Source of the DNA: JBBDWR01 sp040902745
GTDB lineage: Bacteria > Actinomycetota > UBA4738 > HRBIN12
Direction of reading: 5' to 3'
Length of the DNA: 64,000 bases
Assembly: GCA_040902745.1 (NCBI GenBank)
Contig: JBBDWR010000029.1
Coordinates: 1-64,000, forward strand
Shown: positions 36,412 through 44,701 of the stretch, in pieces
How the letters are laid out: each line of letters starts with the position of its first letter
Numbering within the stretch: the first letter of the stretch is position 1
Program-made: the position numbers and the translations under genes
The notes under the pieces: generated by a model
Databases searched by the model: none
What the model was told of the DNA's origin: nothing
Seen by the model: the letters and a program-made list of their open reading frames with translations, nothing else

Positions 36412-37218
36412 TCAGGGATCCAGATCGAGATCGAGCAGCGGCTCGAGCCCGATCGTCAGCCCGCGACGGGTCGACACTGCCTTGATCGCAAGCAACACCC
36501 CGGGCATGAAGCTGTTGCGATCCATCGCATCGTGTCGGATCGTCAGGGTCTGTCCCTGGCCTCCGAAGATGATCTCCTGGTGCGCCACGAGCCCAGGGAG
36601 CCGTACGGAGTGCACGCGAACCCCGTCGAAGTCGGCGCCGCGCGCGCCCGGGACCGACTCGCCCGTCGGTCCTCGATAGTCGGCCGTGCGCTCGGCGAGC
36701 AGTCGCCGAGCCGAAGCGAGCGCCGTACCCGACGGGGCGTCGACCTTGCCGTCGTGGTGCAGTTCGATGATCTCCGCGGAGGGGAACACATGGGCCGCGA
36801 TCGCTGCGAAACGATCCATCAGCACCGCGCCCAGCGCGAAGTTCGGCGCAACGATCACGTTGGACTCGTTGCCCTCCGCCTCGAGCTGCGCCGTGATGCC
36901 TTCCAATTCCCCAGTCGTGAGGCCAGTGGTTCCCACGACCAGATTGACTCCGTGTGCGATGCACCACTGCAGGTCGTCCCGCACCGCGTCTGGGGTGGTG
37001 AAGTCGACGGCCACCTCGACCTCCGCCTGCAGCAGCGCGTCGAGATCGTCGGTGATCGGGACGTCGGCCTCGGGGTGTCCGATCAGCTTGCCGATCGACT
37101 GTCCGGTGCGCGATCGATCGATCGCGGCAACCAGTCTCGCGTCCGGATCCTCGACGACGGCGCGGCACACCAACTGGCCCATGCGTCCGCTGGCACCGAT
37201 CACGCCCACCCGGATCAC
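36412..37218 (-). CDS. dapB: 4-hydroxy-tetrahydrodipicolinate reductase
   Basis: A 268-aa NAD(P)H-dependent reductase acting after DapA. The N-terminal Rossmann motif is VGVIGASGRMGQ, with VDFTTPDAV and VVGTTGLT; the catalytic region has IIELHHDGKVDAPSGTA with the DAPSGTA substrate motif, and the C-terminal segment has HSVRLPGLVAHQEIIFGG. The GTG at 37218 overlaps the M16 peptidase stop (GTGA) and has GGAGG upstream. Gene order pnp, M16 peptidase, dapB is typical of Gram-positives. Confidence 0.95.
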   Translation of the reverse strand: MIRVGVIGASGRMGQLVCRAVVEDPDARLVAAIDRSRTGQSIGKLIGHPEADVPITDDLDALLQAEVEVAVDFTTPDAVRDDLQWCIAHGVNLVVGTTGLTTGELEGITAQLEAEGNESNVIVAPNFALGAVLMDRFAAIAAHVFPSAEIIELHHDGKVDAPSGTALASARRLLAERTADYRGPTGESVPGARGADFDGVRVHSVRLPGLVAHQEIIFGGQGQTLTIRHDAMDRNSFMPGVLLAIKAVSTRRGLTIGLEPLLDLDLDP

Positions 37219-38531
37219 CTCACGTTCCTCCCCCCGCCGCGCTTCGCGGCACGGACGGCCGCCGCACCCACCTCGAACGCCCTCTCGCCGAACGGTCCAA
37301 GCACGGTCAGCGTCATCGGTCTGGACAGTACCCGGAGCGCGACCCGGTGCGCATCGGCCAAGGTCACCGACTCTATCCGGCGTAGCATCTGGTCGACCGT
37401 GAGGGTCTCGCCGTTCGCGATCTCCGACTTGCCGATGCGCGACATCCTGCTGCTTGGGTCTTCCAACGACAGGACGATCGACCCCTTGACGTGTCCTTTG
37501 GCCCGCTCGAACTCGTCCTCGCGCAATCCCCCCTGGGCGACGGCTTCGATCTCGGCACGCAGCAGATCGACAACCTCCTGCGCCCGGACCGGCGTGGTGC
37601 CCGCGTAGGCGGCCCACTCGCCCGTCTCCGTGTACTGCGTGTGATAGCTGTAGACCGAATACGCGAGACCCCGTTGCTCTCGGATCTGCTGGAACAGCCG
37701 AGAGCTCATGCCCCCTCCGAGCGCGGTGTTCACGATCAAGAACGCGAACCGGTCCGGATCGTTGCGCGCGAGGCCATTCGTTCCGATGCAGATGTTGGCC
37801 TGCTCGGTCTTGCGCTTGCGGATGACCGACACCCCGGACGGGGTAGGCTCGACACCGGCGGTTCGCAGGTTCCAGGGCCGCCTCGCGCCTGCACGCAGTG
37901 CTCGCCCCGTTTCGATGTGCCGCCGCAAGTGCTGCAACAGGTCCTCATGCCGGACGTTTCCCGCGGCCGCGACGACCACGTTCCCGGGCACGTAGTGCTT
38001 CTGGTAGAAGCGACGGACGCGGTCCCTCGTGGCCACCTCGATCGTCTCGCGGGTCCCCAGGACCGGTCGTCCCAGCGGGTGCCCCGGCCACAGAGACTCG
38101 GTGAACAGATCGTGCACGACTTCGTCGGGAGAGTCTTCGTGCATGTTGATCTCTTCGAGGATCACCTGGCGCTCTGCATCGAGGTCGGCCGTCCGGATCA
38201 CGCTGTGCTGCAGCATGTCCGCGAGGTAGTCGACAGCCATCGGGAGATCGTGGTCGCGCACCCGCGCGTAGTAGCAGGTCGTCTCCTTGGCTGTGAACGC
38301 GTTGAGGTCACCCCCGACGGCGTCGAACGCCTCGGCGATGTCGAGAGCGCTCCGGCTCTGCGTACCTTTGAAGAGCAGGTGCTCGAGGAAATGTGAGGAG
38401 CCGCTGATCTTCGTGTGTTCGTCACGGGATCCTGCGAGAACCCAGAACCCGAGCGCCACCGACCGCACGCCGGGCATGCGGTCGGTGACCACCCGAAGGC
38501 CGGAGGCGAACTCCGTGCGTTGGATCGCCAC
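37215..38531 (-). CDS. M16 family zinc peptidase (processing-peptidase-like)
   Basis: A 438-aa protein from the GTG at 38531; an ATG at 38585 overlapping the pnp end is an alternative. The inverted zinc motif HxxEH is in SSHFLEHLLFKGT, with the distal Glu in ILEEINMHEDSPDE, and the C-terminal half keeps ALGGGMSSRLFQQIREQRGLAY, the Arg/Tyr substrate pair. This is a complete, probably active single-chain M16B peptidase. It follows pnp closely and overlaps dapB, but its substrate is unknown. Confidence 0.9.
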   Translation of the reverse strand: MAIQRTEFASGLRVVTDRMPGVRSVALGFWVLAGSRDEHTKISGSSHFLEHLLFKGTQSRSALDIAEAFDAVGGDLNAFTAKETTCYYARVRDHDLPMAVDYLADMLQHSVIRTADLDAERQVILEEINMHEDSPDEVVHDLFTESLWPGHPLGRPVLGTRETIEVATRDRVRRFYQKHYVPGNVVVAAAGNVRHEDLLQHLRRHIETGRALRAGARRPWNLRTAGVEPTPSGVSVIRKRKTEQANICIGTNGLARNDPDRFAFLIVNTALGGGMSSRLFQQIREQRGLAYSVYSYHTQYTETGEWAAYAGTTPVRAQEVVDLLRAEIEAVAQGGLREDEFERAKGHVKGSIVLSLEDPSSRMSRIGKSEIANGETLTVDQMLRRIESVTLADAHRVALRVLSRPMTLTVLGPFGERAFEVGAAAVRAAKRGGGRNVR

Positions 38532-38544
38532 GGGATCCCGGCAG

Positions 38545-40974
38545 TCAGCCGGAGGTGGGAGCTTCGCCGGATCCGGAGCCGCCATCGGTGGGCGTGTCCC
38601 CACCGGAACCCTCGCCGCCGGAGCGACGGCGTCGACGGCGGTTACGTCGCTCGGGATCGCGGTCGCGTTCACGGTCACCGCCGGTGTCGGCGGTCCGATC
38701 TCCACCCCCGGTCGAGCTATTCCCGCCTCGGTCACCGCCTCGGTCACCGCCTCGGTCACCGCCTCGAGGGCGTCGATCGCGGTCTCCCCCGCCGCCACCG
38801 CCGCCGCCTTGGCCTTCCGGAGCGTCCCATTCTGGGCCGACGGGCTTGAGGCTGACCTTGCCCATCGCGTCGATGTCCTCGATGCGGACGCGGATCGTGT
38901 CGCCTTCCTTGACGGCTTCTTCGACGCTACTCAGTCGCTTTCCCTTGCCGAGCTTGGAGATGTGCACGAGTCCGTCGCGCCCGGGGACGAGGTTCACGAA
39001 GGCACCGAAGGTTGTCGTCTTGACGACATGGCCGTCGAACTCCTCACCGATCGACAACGGTCGCGGGTTCGCGATCTCGTCGATCATCTTCGCTGCTTCG
39101 TCGGCACCCGCACCTTCCCGAGAACCGATGAACACCGTGCCGTCGTCCTGGATGTCGACGTCCGCACCCGTCATCGCGATGATCTGGTTGATCCGCTTGC
39201 CCTTTGGCCCGATGACCTCGCCGATCTTCTCCACGGGGATCGAGATCGTGAGGATCCGTGGCGCCTTGGAGTTCACCTCGGTGCGGGGACCCGGGATCGT
39301 GTCGTGCATGACCTGCAGGATCTTTGTCCTCGCTTCTTTCGCTTGACCCAGCGCCTTCACGAGTTCCTCCGACGGCAGCCCGGTGACCTTCATGTCGAGC
39401 TGGATCGCGGTGACAAACTCGTCGGTGCCGGCGACCTTGAAGTCCATGTCCCCCAGCGCGTCCTCCGCGCCGAGGATGTCGGTGAGGGTCACGTACGTGT
39501 CGCCTTCGGCGATCATGCCCATCGCGATGCCCGCGACGGGGGCTTTGATCGGCACCCCGGCGTCCATCAACGACAGCGCCGAGGAGCACACGCTTGCCAT
39601 CGACGTGGACCCGTTCGAGCTGAGGATCTCCGACACGAGGCGCAGGGTGTAGGGGAACTCCTCCTCGGAGGGGATCACCGGGATCAACGCGCGCTCCGCG
39701 AGCGCCCCATGGCCGATCTCTCGCCGGCGTGGGGTTCCGATCCTTCCGGTCTCTCCGTTCGCGAACGGCGGCATGTTGTAGTGATGCATGTACCGCTTGG
39801 TTTCTTCGAGGTCGAGCGTGTCGATCATCTGCGTCATGCGCAGCATGCCGAGCGTCGTGATGTTGAGCGCCTGGGTGTCGCCGCGCTGGAAGACCGCGGA
39901 CCCGTGCGCCCGGGGCAGCAGTCCGACGATCGCCGAGAGCGGCCGCAGCTCCGTGGGAGTGCGTCCGTCGAGTCGGATCCCTTCGGAGATCACCTTCTTA
40001 CGCATGACCCGCTTCTGCAGGTCCTTGAAGGCTGGGGACACCTGCGAAGCGACCTCGGCGAACTTGTCCTCGCCCCAGGTCTGGCGCAGATGCTCTTTGA
40101 GCTCGTCTTTGAGTCCCGACAGCTTCGCCTCGCGCTCCTTCTTCTGCGGCACGAGCGCGCCGGTGAGCCGCTCTTTCGCGAACGCCTCCACGGCGGTCGC
40201 GACCTCATCCGAGTAGGGCTTCTTCGCCTCGAACGGCTGCGGTTGCACCTCGAGCATCCCGAGGAACTCGCTCTGGAAATCGATCACCTCGCCGATCGCG
40301 CGCTTCGCGGCCTCGAGGCCCTCCGCCACAACCTCCTCGGTCGGAGCGGAAGAGCCGTCGGCGATCAGCTTCCAGGTATTCTCGGGCGCTTCGCCCTCGA
40401 TCATCAGCACGTCGATCTTGCCGGCGTCGTTGCGGCGACCGGCGACGACGATGTCGAACGTGGCTTCCTCGGCGTCCTGGAAGGTCGGGTTCACGACCCA
40501 CTCGTCACCGATCAAGCCCATCCGCACGGCACCGATCGGACCCTCGAACGGCAAGCCCGCCTGCATCGTCGCGGCGCTGGCCCCGTTCATTCCGACGATG
40601 TCGTAGGGGTTCACCATGTCGACCGACAGGACCGTGATCACGACCTGCACGTCGTCGTTGTAGCCCTCCTTGAAGCTCGGACGCAGTGGACGGTCGGTCA
40701 GGCGAGCTGTGAGGATCGCGGTCTCGCCGGGTCGGCCTTCGCGTCGGAAGAAGCTGCCGGGGATCTTGCCGGCCGCATACATCTTCTCCTCGACGTCGAC
40801 CGTCAACGGGAAGAAGTCGAGGCCCTCGCGGGGCTTGGCTGAGTTGGTGGTGCACAAGACCTGCGTCTCGCCGTAGGTAACGACGACAGCGCCTTGGGAC
40901 TGCGGAGCCAGGAGCCCCGTCTCGAGCGTCATCGTCTGGTTCCCGATCTGTCGGGAAAGTTTGGTGGTGGCCAT
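38545..40974 (-). CDS. pnp: Polyribonucleotide nucleotidyltransferase (PNPase)
   Basis: An 809-aa phosphorolytic 3'-5' exoribonuclease. The ATG at 40974 follows AAGGAGGAAC. Two RNase PH domains flank a helical domain. The first has IPGSFFRREGRPGE, the second the active-site DILGAEDALGDMDFKVAG. KH (VIGPKGKRINQI) and S1 (GHVVKTTTFGAFVNLVPG) domains follow, then an unusual 90-residue tail rich in Gly, Asp and Arg, with GGDR repeats. A hairpin lies 25 bases upstream of the start. Confidence 0.96.
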   Translation of the reverse strand: MATTKLSRQIGNQTMTLETGLLAPQSQGAVVVTYGETQVLCTTNSAKPREGLDFFPLTVDVEEKMYAAGKIPGSFFRREGRPGETAILTARLTDRPLRPSFKEGYNDDVQVVITVLSVDMVNPYDIVGMNGASAATMQAGLPFEGPIGAVRMGLIGDEWVVNPTFQDAEEATFDIVVAGRRNDAGKIDVLMIEGEAPENTWKLIADGSSAPTEEVVAEGLEAAKRAIGEVIDFQSEFLGMLEVQPQPFEAKKPYSDEVATAVEAFAKERLTGALVPQKKEREAKLSGLKDELKEHLRQTWGEDKFAEVASQVSPAFKDLQKRVMRKKVISEGIRLDGRTPTELRPLSAIVGLLPRAHGSAVFQRGDTQALNITTLGMLRMTQMIDTLDLEETKRYMHHYNMPPFANGETGRIGTPRRREIGHGALAERALIPVIPSEEEFPYTLRLVSEILSSNGSTSMASVCSSALSLMDAGVPIKAPVAGIAMGMIAEGDTYVTLTDILGAEDALGDMDFKVAGTDEFVTAIQLDMKVTGLPSEELVKALGQAKEARTKILQVMHDTIPGPRTEVNSKAPRILTISIPVEKIGEVIGPKGKRINQIIAMTGADVDIQDDGTVFIGSREGAGADEAAKMIDEIANPRPLSIGEEFDGHVVKTTTFGAFVNLVPGRDGLVHISKLGKGKRLSSVEEAVKEGDTIRVRIEDIDAMGKVSLKPVGPEWDAPEGQGGGGGGGGDRDRRPRGGDRGGDRGGDRGGNSSTGGGDRTADTGGDRERDRDPERRNRRRRRRSGGEGSGGDTPTDGGSGSGEAPTSG
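38725..38766 (-). repeat. 12-bp tandem repeat in pnp tail
   Basis: About 3.5 copies of gcctcggtcacc (plus strand) encode GGDR repeats in the disordered C-terminal tail of PNPase. Confidence 0.85.
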
Positions 40975-40998
40975 AGGCCTGTTCCTCCTTGGAAACGG

Positions 40999-41015
40999 GC
41001 GCACCTTGGGTGCGC
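40999..41015 (-). other. Hairpin in the pnp leader
   Basis: GCGCACC (40999-41005) and GGTGCGC (41009-41015) form a tight 7-bp stem with a 3-base loop, 25 bases upstream of the pnp ATG. The rest of the 244-base rpsO-pnp gap has no gene. It could be the kind of leader structure through which PNPase controls its own mRNA. Confidence 0.45.
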
Positions 41016-41196
41016 GTGGTGTGGTGGGACGACTGCGGGAGGGAGCCGGCGTGGCCAGTTGTCAGTGGTGAATCTCCGAGCGCCTCACGGACGCGTTCGG
41101 GGACTCGCTACTGAGAACCGACCCGATGCCGCTCGCCCCTCCGTGGTTCAAGGGCTGGTCGTTCGACTTCCCCCTCTCCGAGCGGATGCAGCGCGA

Positions 41197-41212
41197 CCGA
41201 GCCGCTGCTCGG
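41197..41212 (-). terminator. Hairpin just after rpsO
   Basis: CCGAGC (41197-41202) and GCTCGG (41207-41212) enclose a CGCT loop, 7 bases after the rpsO stop. There is no T-tract; it may be a 3' end or a processing stem of the rpsO-pnp transcript. Confidence 0.4.
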
Positions 41213-41218
41213 ATCGCT

Positions 41219-41488
41219 TCAGCGCCGCAGACCCAAGCGGGCAATCAGTTCGCGATACCGCTGGATGTCCTCGCGCTTGAGGTAGTCGAGCATCCGTCGG
41301 CGACGACCGACCATCTGGAGCAGCCCACGCCGGGACGCGTGGTCCTTGGAGTGGGTCTTGAGGTGCTCCGTGAGATCGGAGATCCGCTTGCTGAGGATCG
41401 CGACCTGCACTTCGGCCGAGCCCGTATCCCCATCAGAACGCCGGTGCTCACCGACCAGCTGGGTCTTGTCTTCTTTCGTAAGCGCCAT
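41219..41488 (-). CDS. rpsO: 30S ribosomal protein S15
   Basis: An 89-aa S15, the standard length, starting at the ATG at 41488 (MALTKEDKTQ). Family signatures include TGSAEVQVAILSKRI, LTEHLKTHSKDHASRRGLL and MVGRRRRMLDYLK. S15 binds 16S rRNA early in 30S assembly. The order rpsO then pnp is classic. Note the longer frame to 41521 has no supporting homology. Confidence 0.97.
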   Translation of the reverse strand: MALTKEDKTQLVGEHRRSDGDTGSAEVQVAILSKRISDLTEHLKTHSKDHASRRGLLQMVGRRRRMLDYLKREDIQRYRELIARLGLRR

Positions 41489-41672
41489 ATGCAGCAGGAA
41501 GGCTACCACAGGCACATTCACGTCTTGCCGGGCACCACATGCGGCGGATCACCCCCGAAGCGTGACCGAAAGACCCCCACGGACCCGACTTCCGACCGAG
41601 GCCGGGCACGGTACCAGCGGACTACGATCGGGGGACAGAACTCCCTGCGTCCACATCTCAGGGGGAGCTGCC

Positions 41673-41708
41673 GACGAGCCGGTGACCGGGGAGGGTTGCC
41701 GGCTCGTC
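41673..41708 (-). terminator. Probable capA terminator
   Basis: GACGAGCCGG (41673-41682) and CCGGCTCGTC (41699-41708) form a perfect 10-bp stem, 37 bases after the capA stop, in the 256-base gap before rpsO. No other feature was seen in the gap. Confidence 0.55.
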
Positions 41709-41744
41709 CCGTAGAGGGGTCGACCCGGCCCCGTCGGGCAGGGC

Positions 41745-42839
41745 TCACCGCAAGACAGGGTGGCCCGTCGCCTCGATCGTGGCGGGAAGCAGCCGGGCTC
41801 TCAGGGCACCGTTCGGCCGGATCGCCACCCGGCCAACACCCGTGGCGGATCCGGCGACCGAGAAGTCCGGCCAGACGAAGTTCCCCAGGCTCCAGAAGAT
41901 CGGCTTGCCCCGGTACAGATCGAGAGGTTGCAAGCGGTGCGAGTGGTGGCCGAACACGATGTCTGCCCCGGCGTCGACGAACCGGTGCCCCAGGACCACC
42001 TGTTCGGGGCGGGGCTCAGTGTCGAGCTCGACCCCCCAATGGATAGTGACGACCACGATGTCGGACCGGCGGGCAGCCGAGCGGATCGCCCGAAGCATCA
42101 GCTGAGTATCGTGACCCGCCGCCGTTCCGGGCTTCGAAGCGGTGGCGATCGCGTCCGGGTATGGATCGACCACCTGGTCGAAACCGAGGACCGCGACCTT
42201 CCAACCGTCGAGCTCGAATCTCGCGGGATCCAGGGCGTCGTCTTGAGTGGCGCCCGCGCCGACCGGGGCGATCCGTGCCCGGCGCACGTTGCGAACGGTG
42301 TCCAGGAGCGCGGCCGGGCCGAAATCGTACGCGTGATTGTTGCCGAGGTTCGCGACCTCTACACCCGCACGACGCATCGACCCAAGGGCGGCGGGATCGC
42401 CGCGGAAGTTGAACTCCTTCTCGACCGCGGCACCTCTGTCGGAGACCGCGCACTCGAGATTGATCACCGTCAGGTCGTCGCGACGGAACGAGCCATCGAG
42501 ACCCGACCACGCGTAGTCCCACCCGTGGGAAACGAACGTGGGGACGTAGGACGGGTCGATGTTCACATCACCCGTTCCTTGGATCACGATCGCCCCCTTC
42601 GGCTCCTCCTCGACGTTCTCGTGCGCCGCGCCCTCACGAGCGCGAGGCGATGGCGAGGGATCCAGGCTGTCGGATGGGGCGAGAGCGGTGACCGTCGGTG
42701 CGCCGACCCCCTCCGACCCAGCCCGGTGCATCCATGCGATCGAACCGAGTCCGACAGCCGTCGACGCGATCGCGGCGAGCGCGATCAGCACCCACGGCGA
42801 ACCACCGCGTCGGCGGTGGGTGCCGTGGCCTGCTGGCAT
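41745..42839 (-). CDS. CapA-family exported metallophosphatase-like protein
   Basis: A 364-aa protein with an N-terminal membrane anchor (about residues 15-36, WVLIALAAIASTAVGLGSIAW) and an extracytoplasmic CapA domain: QGTGDVNIDP, NLECAVSDRG, VANLGNNHAYDFG, VTIHWGVELD and FGHHSHRLQPLD. These are the metal-binding motifs of the calcineurin-like fold. CapA of Bacillus is part of poly-gamma-glutamate export, but no capBC lie here, so the substrate is unknown. It starts 3 bases after the ribF stop. Confidence 0.85.
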   Translation of the reverse strand: MPAGHGTHRRRGGSPWVLIALAAIASTAVGLGSIAWMHRAGSEGVGAPTVTALAPSDSLDPSPSPRAREGAAHENVEEEPKGAIVIQGTGDVNIDPSYVPTFVSHGWDYAWSGLDGSFRRDDLTVINLECAVSDRGAAVEKEFNFRGDPAALGSMRRAGVEVANLGNNHAYDFGPAALLDTVRNVRRARIAPVGAGATQDDALDPARFELDGWKVAVLGFDQVVDPYPDAIATASKPGTAAGHDTQLMLRAIRSAARRSDIVVVTIHWGVELDTEPRPEQVVLGHRFVDAGADIVFGHHSHRLQPLDLYRGKPIFWSLGNFVWPDFSVAGSATGVGRVAIRPNGALRARLLPATIEATGHPVLR

Positions 42840-42842
42840 CGG

Positions 42843-43799
42843 CTAGTCCCCCGCGGACAGATCGACCAGGGCGCGGGTGCGCTCGACGTCTTGTGCGATC
42901 GCGTCGGTGAGTGCCTCGGGTCCGTCGAACCGCTCCTCGTCGCGCAGTCGGGCATGGAACGAGACGGCGATCGGGTCGCCTCGAAGCTCGGCAGCAGCGA
43001 AATCCAAGAGATAGGCCTCCACGTGTAACGGTTCGGATCCGAAGGTCGGGTTGGTCCCACAGCTGATCGCCGCAACGAAGCGGCCGTCTGCGACCCGGGC
43101 GGATCCCGCGTAGATCCCCGATCCGGGAAGCAACAACCGGGGCCATGTCCGCAGGTTCGCCGTGGGGTAGCCGAGACCCTTACCCCTGCCGGCGCCGGCT
43201 ACCACTTCGCCATCCAGCACGAAACGCCGTCCGAGCGCTGCCGTCGGCCACATCAGATCTCCGGCTGCCAGCGCCTCTCGGATCGATGACGACGACACGC
43301 GTCGGCCGTCGATGTCCACGAGCTCGACGGCTTCCGCCGTGAACCCGCATCGGTCCGCATGCGCTCGAAGGGTCCCGATCGTTCCGGCCGCCTTGTGACC
43401 GAACGTGAAGTTCGCTCCGATCACCACGTGCGCGGCTCGCAGGCCCGTTGCCAAGACCTGGTCCATGAACTTCTCCGGCGTCCAACGCGAAACCGACTCC
43501 GTGAACTCCAACACCACCAGATGATCGATCCCGGCTGAGGCGATCAGCTCTGCCTTCCGCTCGACCGATGTGAGCAGGCGAGGTTCGCGCCCCGGAGTGA
43601 GGATCTCGCGCGGATGCTTGTCGAACGTCACGGCCACCGACGGGATGCCTCGGCTGCGGGCCACCTCCACCGCCCGACCCAGCACCGCCCGATGACCGCG
43701 GTGGACCCCGTCGAAGAACCCGACGGTGACGGTCGAGGCCGCAAGCTGCAGCGGCAGCGCCTCGAGCCCGCGGTGCACGATCATGTCGCCGGACGCCAT
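42843..43799 (-). CDS. ribF: Bifunctional riboflavin kinase / FAD synthetase
   Basis: A 318-aa enzyme making FMN and FAD. The N-terminal nucleotidyltransferase has GFFDGVHRGHRAV, VVIGANFTFGHKAAG and the SSSIREAL motif. The C-terminal kinase domain has GRGKGLGYPTANL and the FDFAAAELRGDPIAVSFHARLR-type end (here LLDFAAAELRGDP). It normally follows truB in actinobacteria; here a plus-strand four-gene operon lies between them. It is followed by capA. Confidence 0.95.
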   Translation of the reverse strand: MASGDMIVHRGLEALPLQLAASTVTVGFFDGVHRGHRAVLGRAVEVARSRGIPSVAVTFDKHPREILTPGREPRLLTSVERKAELIASAGIDHLVVLEFTESVSRWTPEKFMDQVLATGLRAAHVVIGANFTFGHKAAGTIGTLRAHADRCGFTAEAVELVDIDGRRVSSSSIREALAAGDLMWPTAALGRRFVLDGEVVAGAGRGKGLGYPTANLRTWPRLLLPGSGIYAGSARVADGRFVAAISCGTNPTFGSEPLHVEAYLLDFAAAELRGDPIAVSFHARLRDEERFDGPEALTDAIAQDVERTRALVDLSAGD

Positions 43800-43870
43800 C
43801 GCACGGCAGGGTACCCGAGGGCGCCACGGGCCTCTGTGGTTCCGGTCGGAGAACCCCTACGATGCGGCCC

Positions 43871-44701
43871 ATGAGCGCCCCCCGCACCTGCAACGGCGCC
43901 GGATCGCGATGGATCCGAGGTGGGATCTTCCTGCTCGTGCTTCTGACCCTCATGAGTTGCTCGGTCACGCTGGGAACCGAGGAAGACGTGTCGCCCGCGC
44001 TCGAACTCGGGATCCTCGAACTCGTCCCCGAGTACTCAGGTGCAGCGCTCGACTACTACACGCCCGGATCGCTCACCGGCGCTGATGCCGGCGACCTTCC
44101 GCAGCAACTCGATGCGGCGCTTGAGACCGCAGGGCTGCGAGCCTTGGCCTTCTCCCGCGCTCAGGATCGTGACAAGGTCGCCGTCACGCGGGCGACCGCA
44201 GAGCGGCACGATCTGGAGTCGGTCAGCGATCTGGACCGCGTGGCTCCGGAGTTGCTCTTCGGCGGGCCACCCGAGTGCCCGCAGCGTCCGACGTGTCTTC
44301 CCGGCCTCGAGCGCGTCTACGGCCTGCGGTTCGCCGGATTCATCTCATTGGACGTCGGCGGTCCGATCACGAGCGCCGCGTTGGCGGACGGCGTCGTCGA
44401 CGCGGCGTTGTTGTTCACGACCGACGCGGACGTCCGGGTCGAGGATTTCGTGCTCCTCGACGACGACCGACATCTACAACCCCGCCAGAACATCGTGCCG
44501 GTGGTCCGTCCCGAGGTGGTTCAGCGGTTCGGTTCGGAGGCCGTCGACATCATCGACGCCGTGTCCCGTAGGCTCACCACCCGAGATCTCTCGCTGATGG
44601 ACGAATCGGCGGAGCAGGGTCGCGCCCCGGAGCAGATCACGCTCGACTGGCTCGAGCGCAACGGGCTGATCCCGCAGGTCGAAAGCCGAGAGGAGGGATG
44701 A
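43871..44701 (+). CDS. OpuC/ProX-like substrate-binding lipoprotein, N-terminal part missing
   Basis: A 276-aa lipoprotein with lipobox LMSC. Most of the fold of glycine-betaine/choline-type binding proteins is present: ALELGILELVPEYSGAALDYY, ESVSDLDRV, LERVYGLRFAGF, GVVDAALLFTTDADV and PRQNIVPVVRPEV. Between VTLGT and EEDVSPALELG, however, the usual first 35-45 residues of the mature protein (FTEQ-type helix and strand) are absent. No permease or ATPase gene is nearby. The ATG at 43871 is preferred because -10-like TACGAT (43858-43863) makes a leaderless mRNA likely; an in-frame ATG lies at 43862. Confidence 0.75.
   Translation: MSAPRTCNGAGSRWIRGGIFLLVLLTLMSCSVTLGTEEDVSPALELGILELVPEYSGAALDYYTPGSLTGADAGDLPQQLDAALETAGLRALAFSRAQDRDKVAVTRATAERHDLESVSDLDRVAPELLFGGPPECPQRPTCLPGLERVYGLRFAGFISLDVGGPITSAALADGVVDAALLFTTDADVRVEDFVLLDDDRHLQPRQNIVPVVRPEVVQRFGSEAVDIIDAVSRRLTTRDLSLMDESAEQGRAPEQITLDWLERNGLIPQVESREEG

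Noticed and set aside
36350..37168. Deacetylase gene extended upstream to 37168, or frameshifted with dapB
   Set aside because: The extension is an alternate frame of dapB; a GTG with a strong ribosome site at 36349 gives the normal family start.
38725..38766. CRISPR-like repeat array
   Set aside because: Units are 12 bp, direct, without spacers, and in frame within pnp.
38532..38798. N-terminal extension of the M16 peptidase to 38798
   Set aside because: It would overlap the pnp tail by more than 250 bases in another frame and has repetitive VTEA sequence arising from the GGDR repeats.
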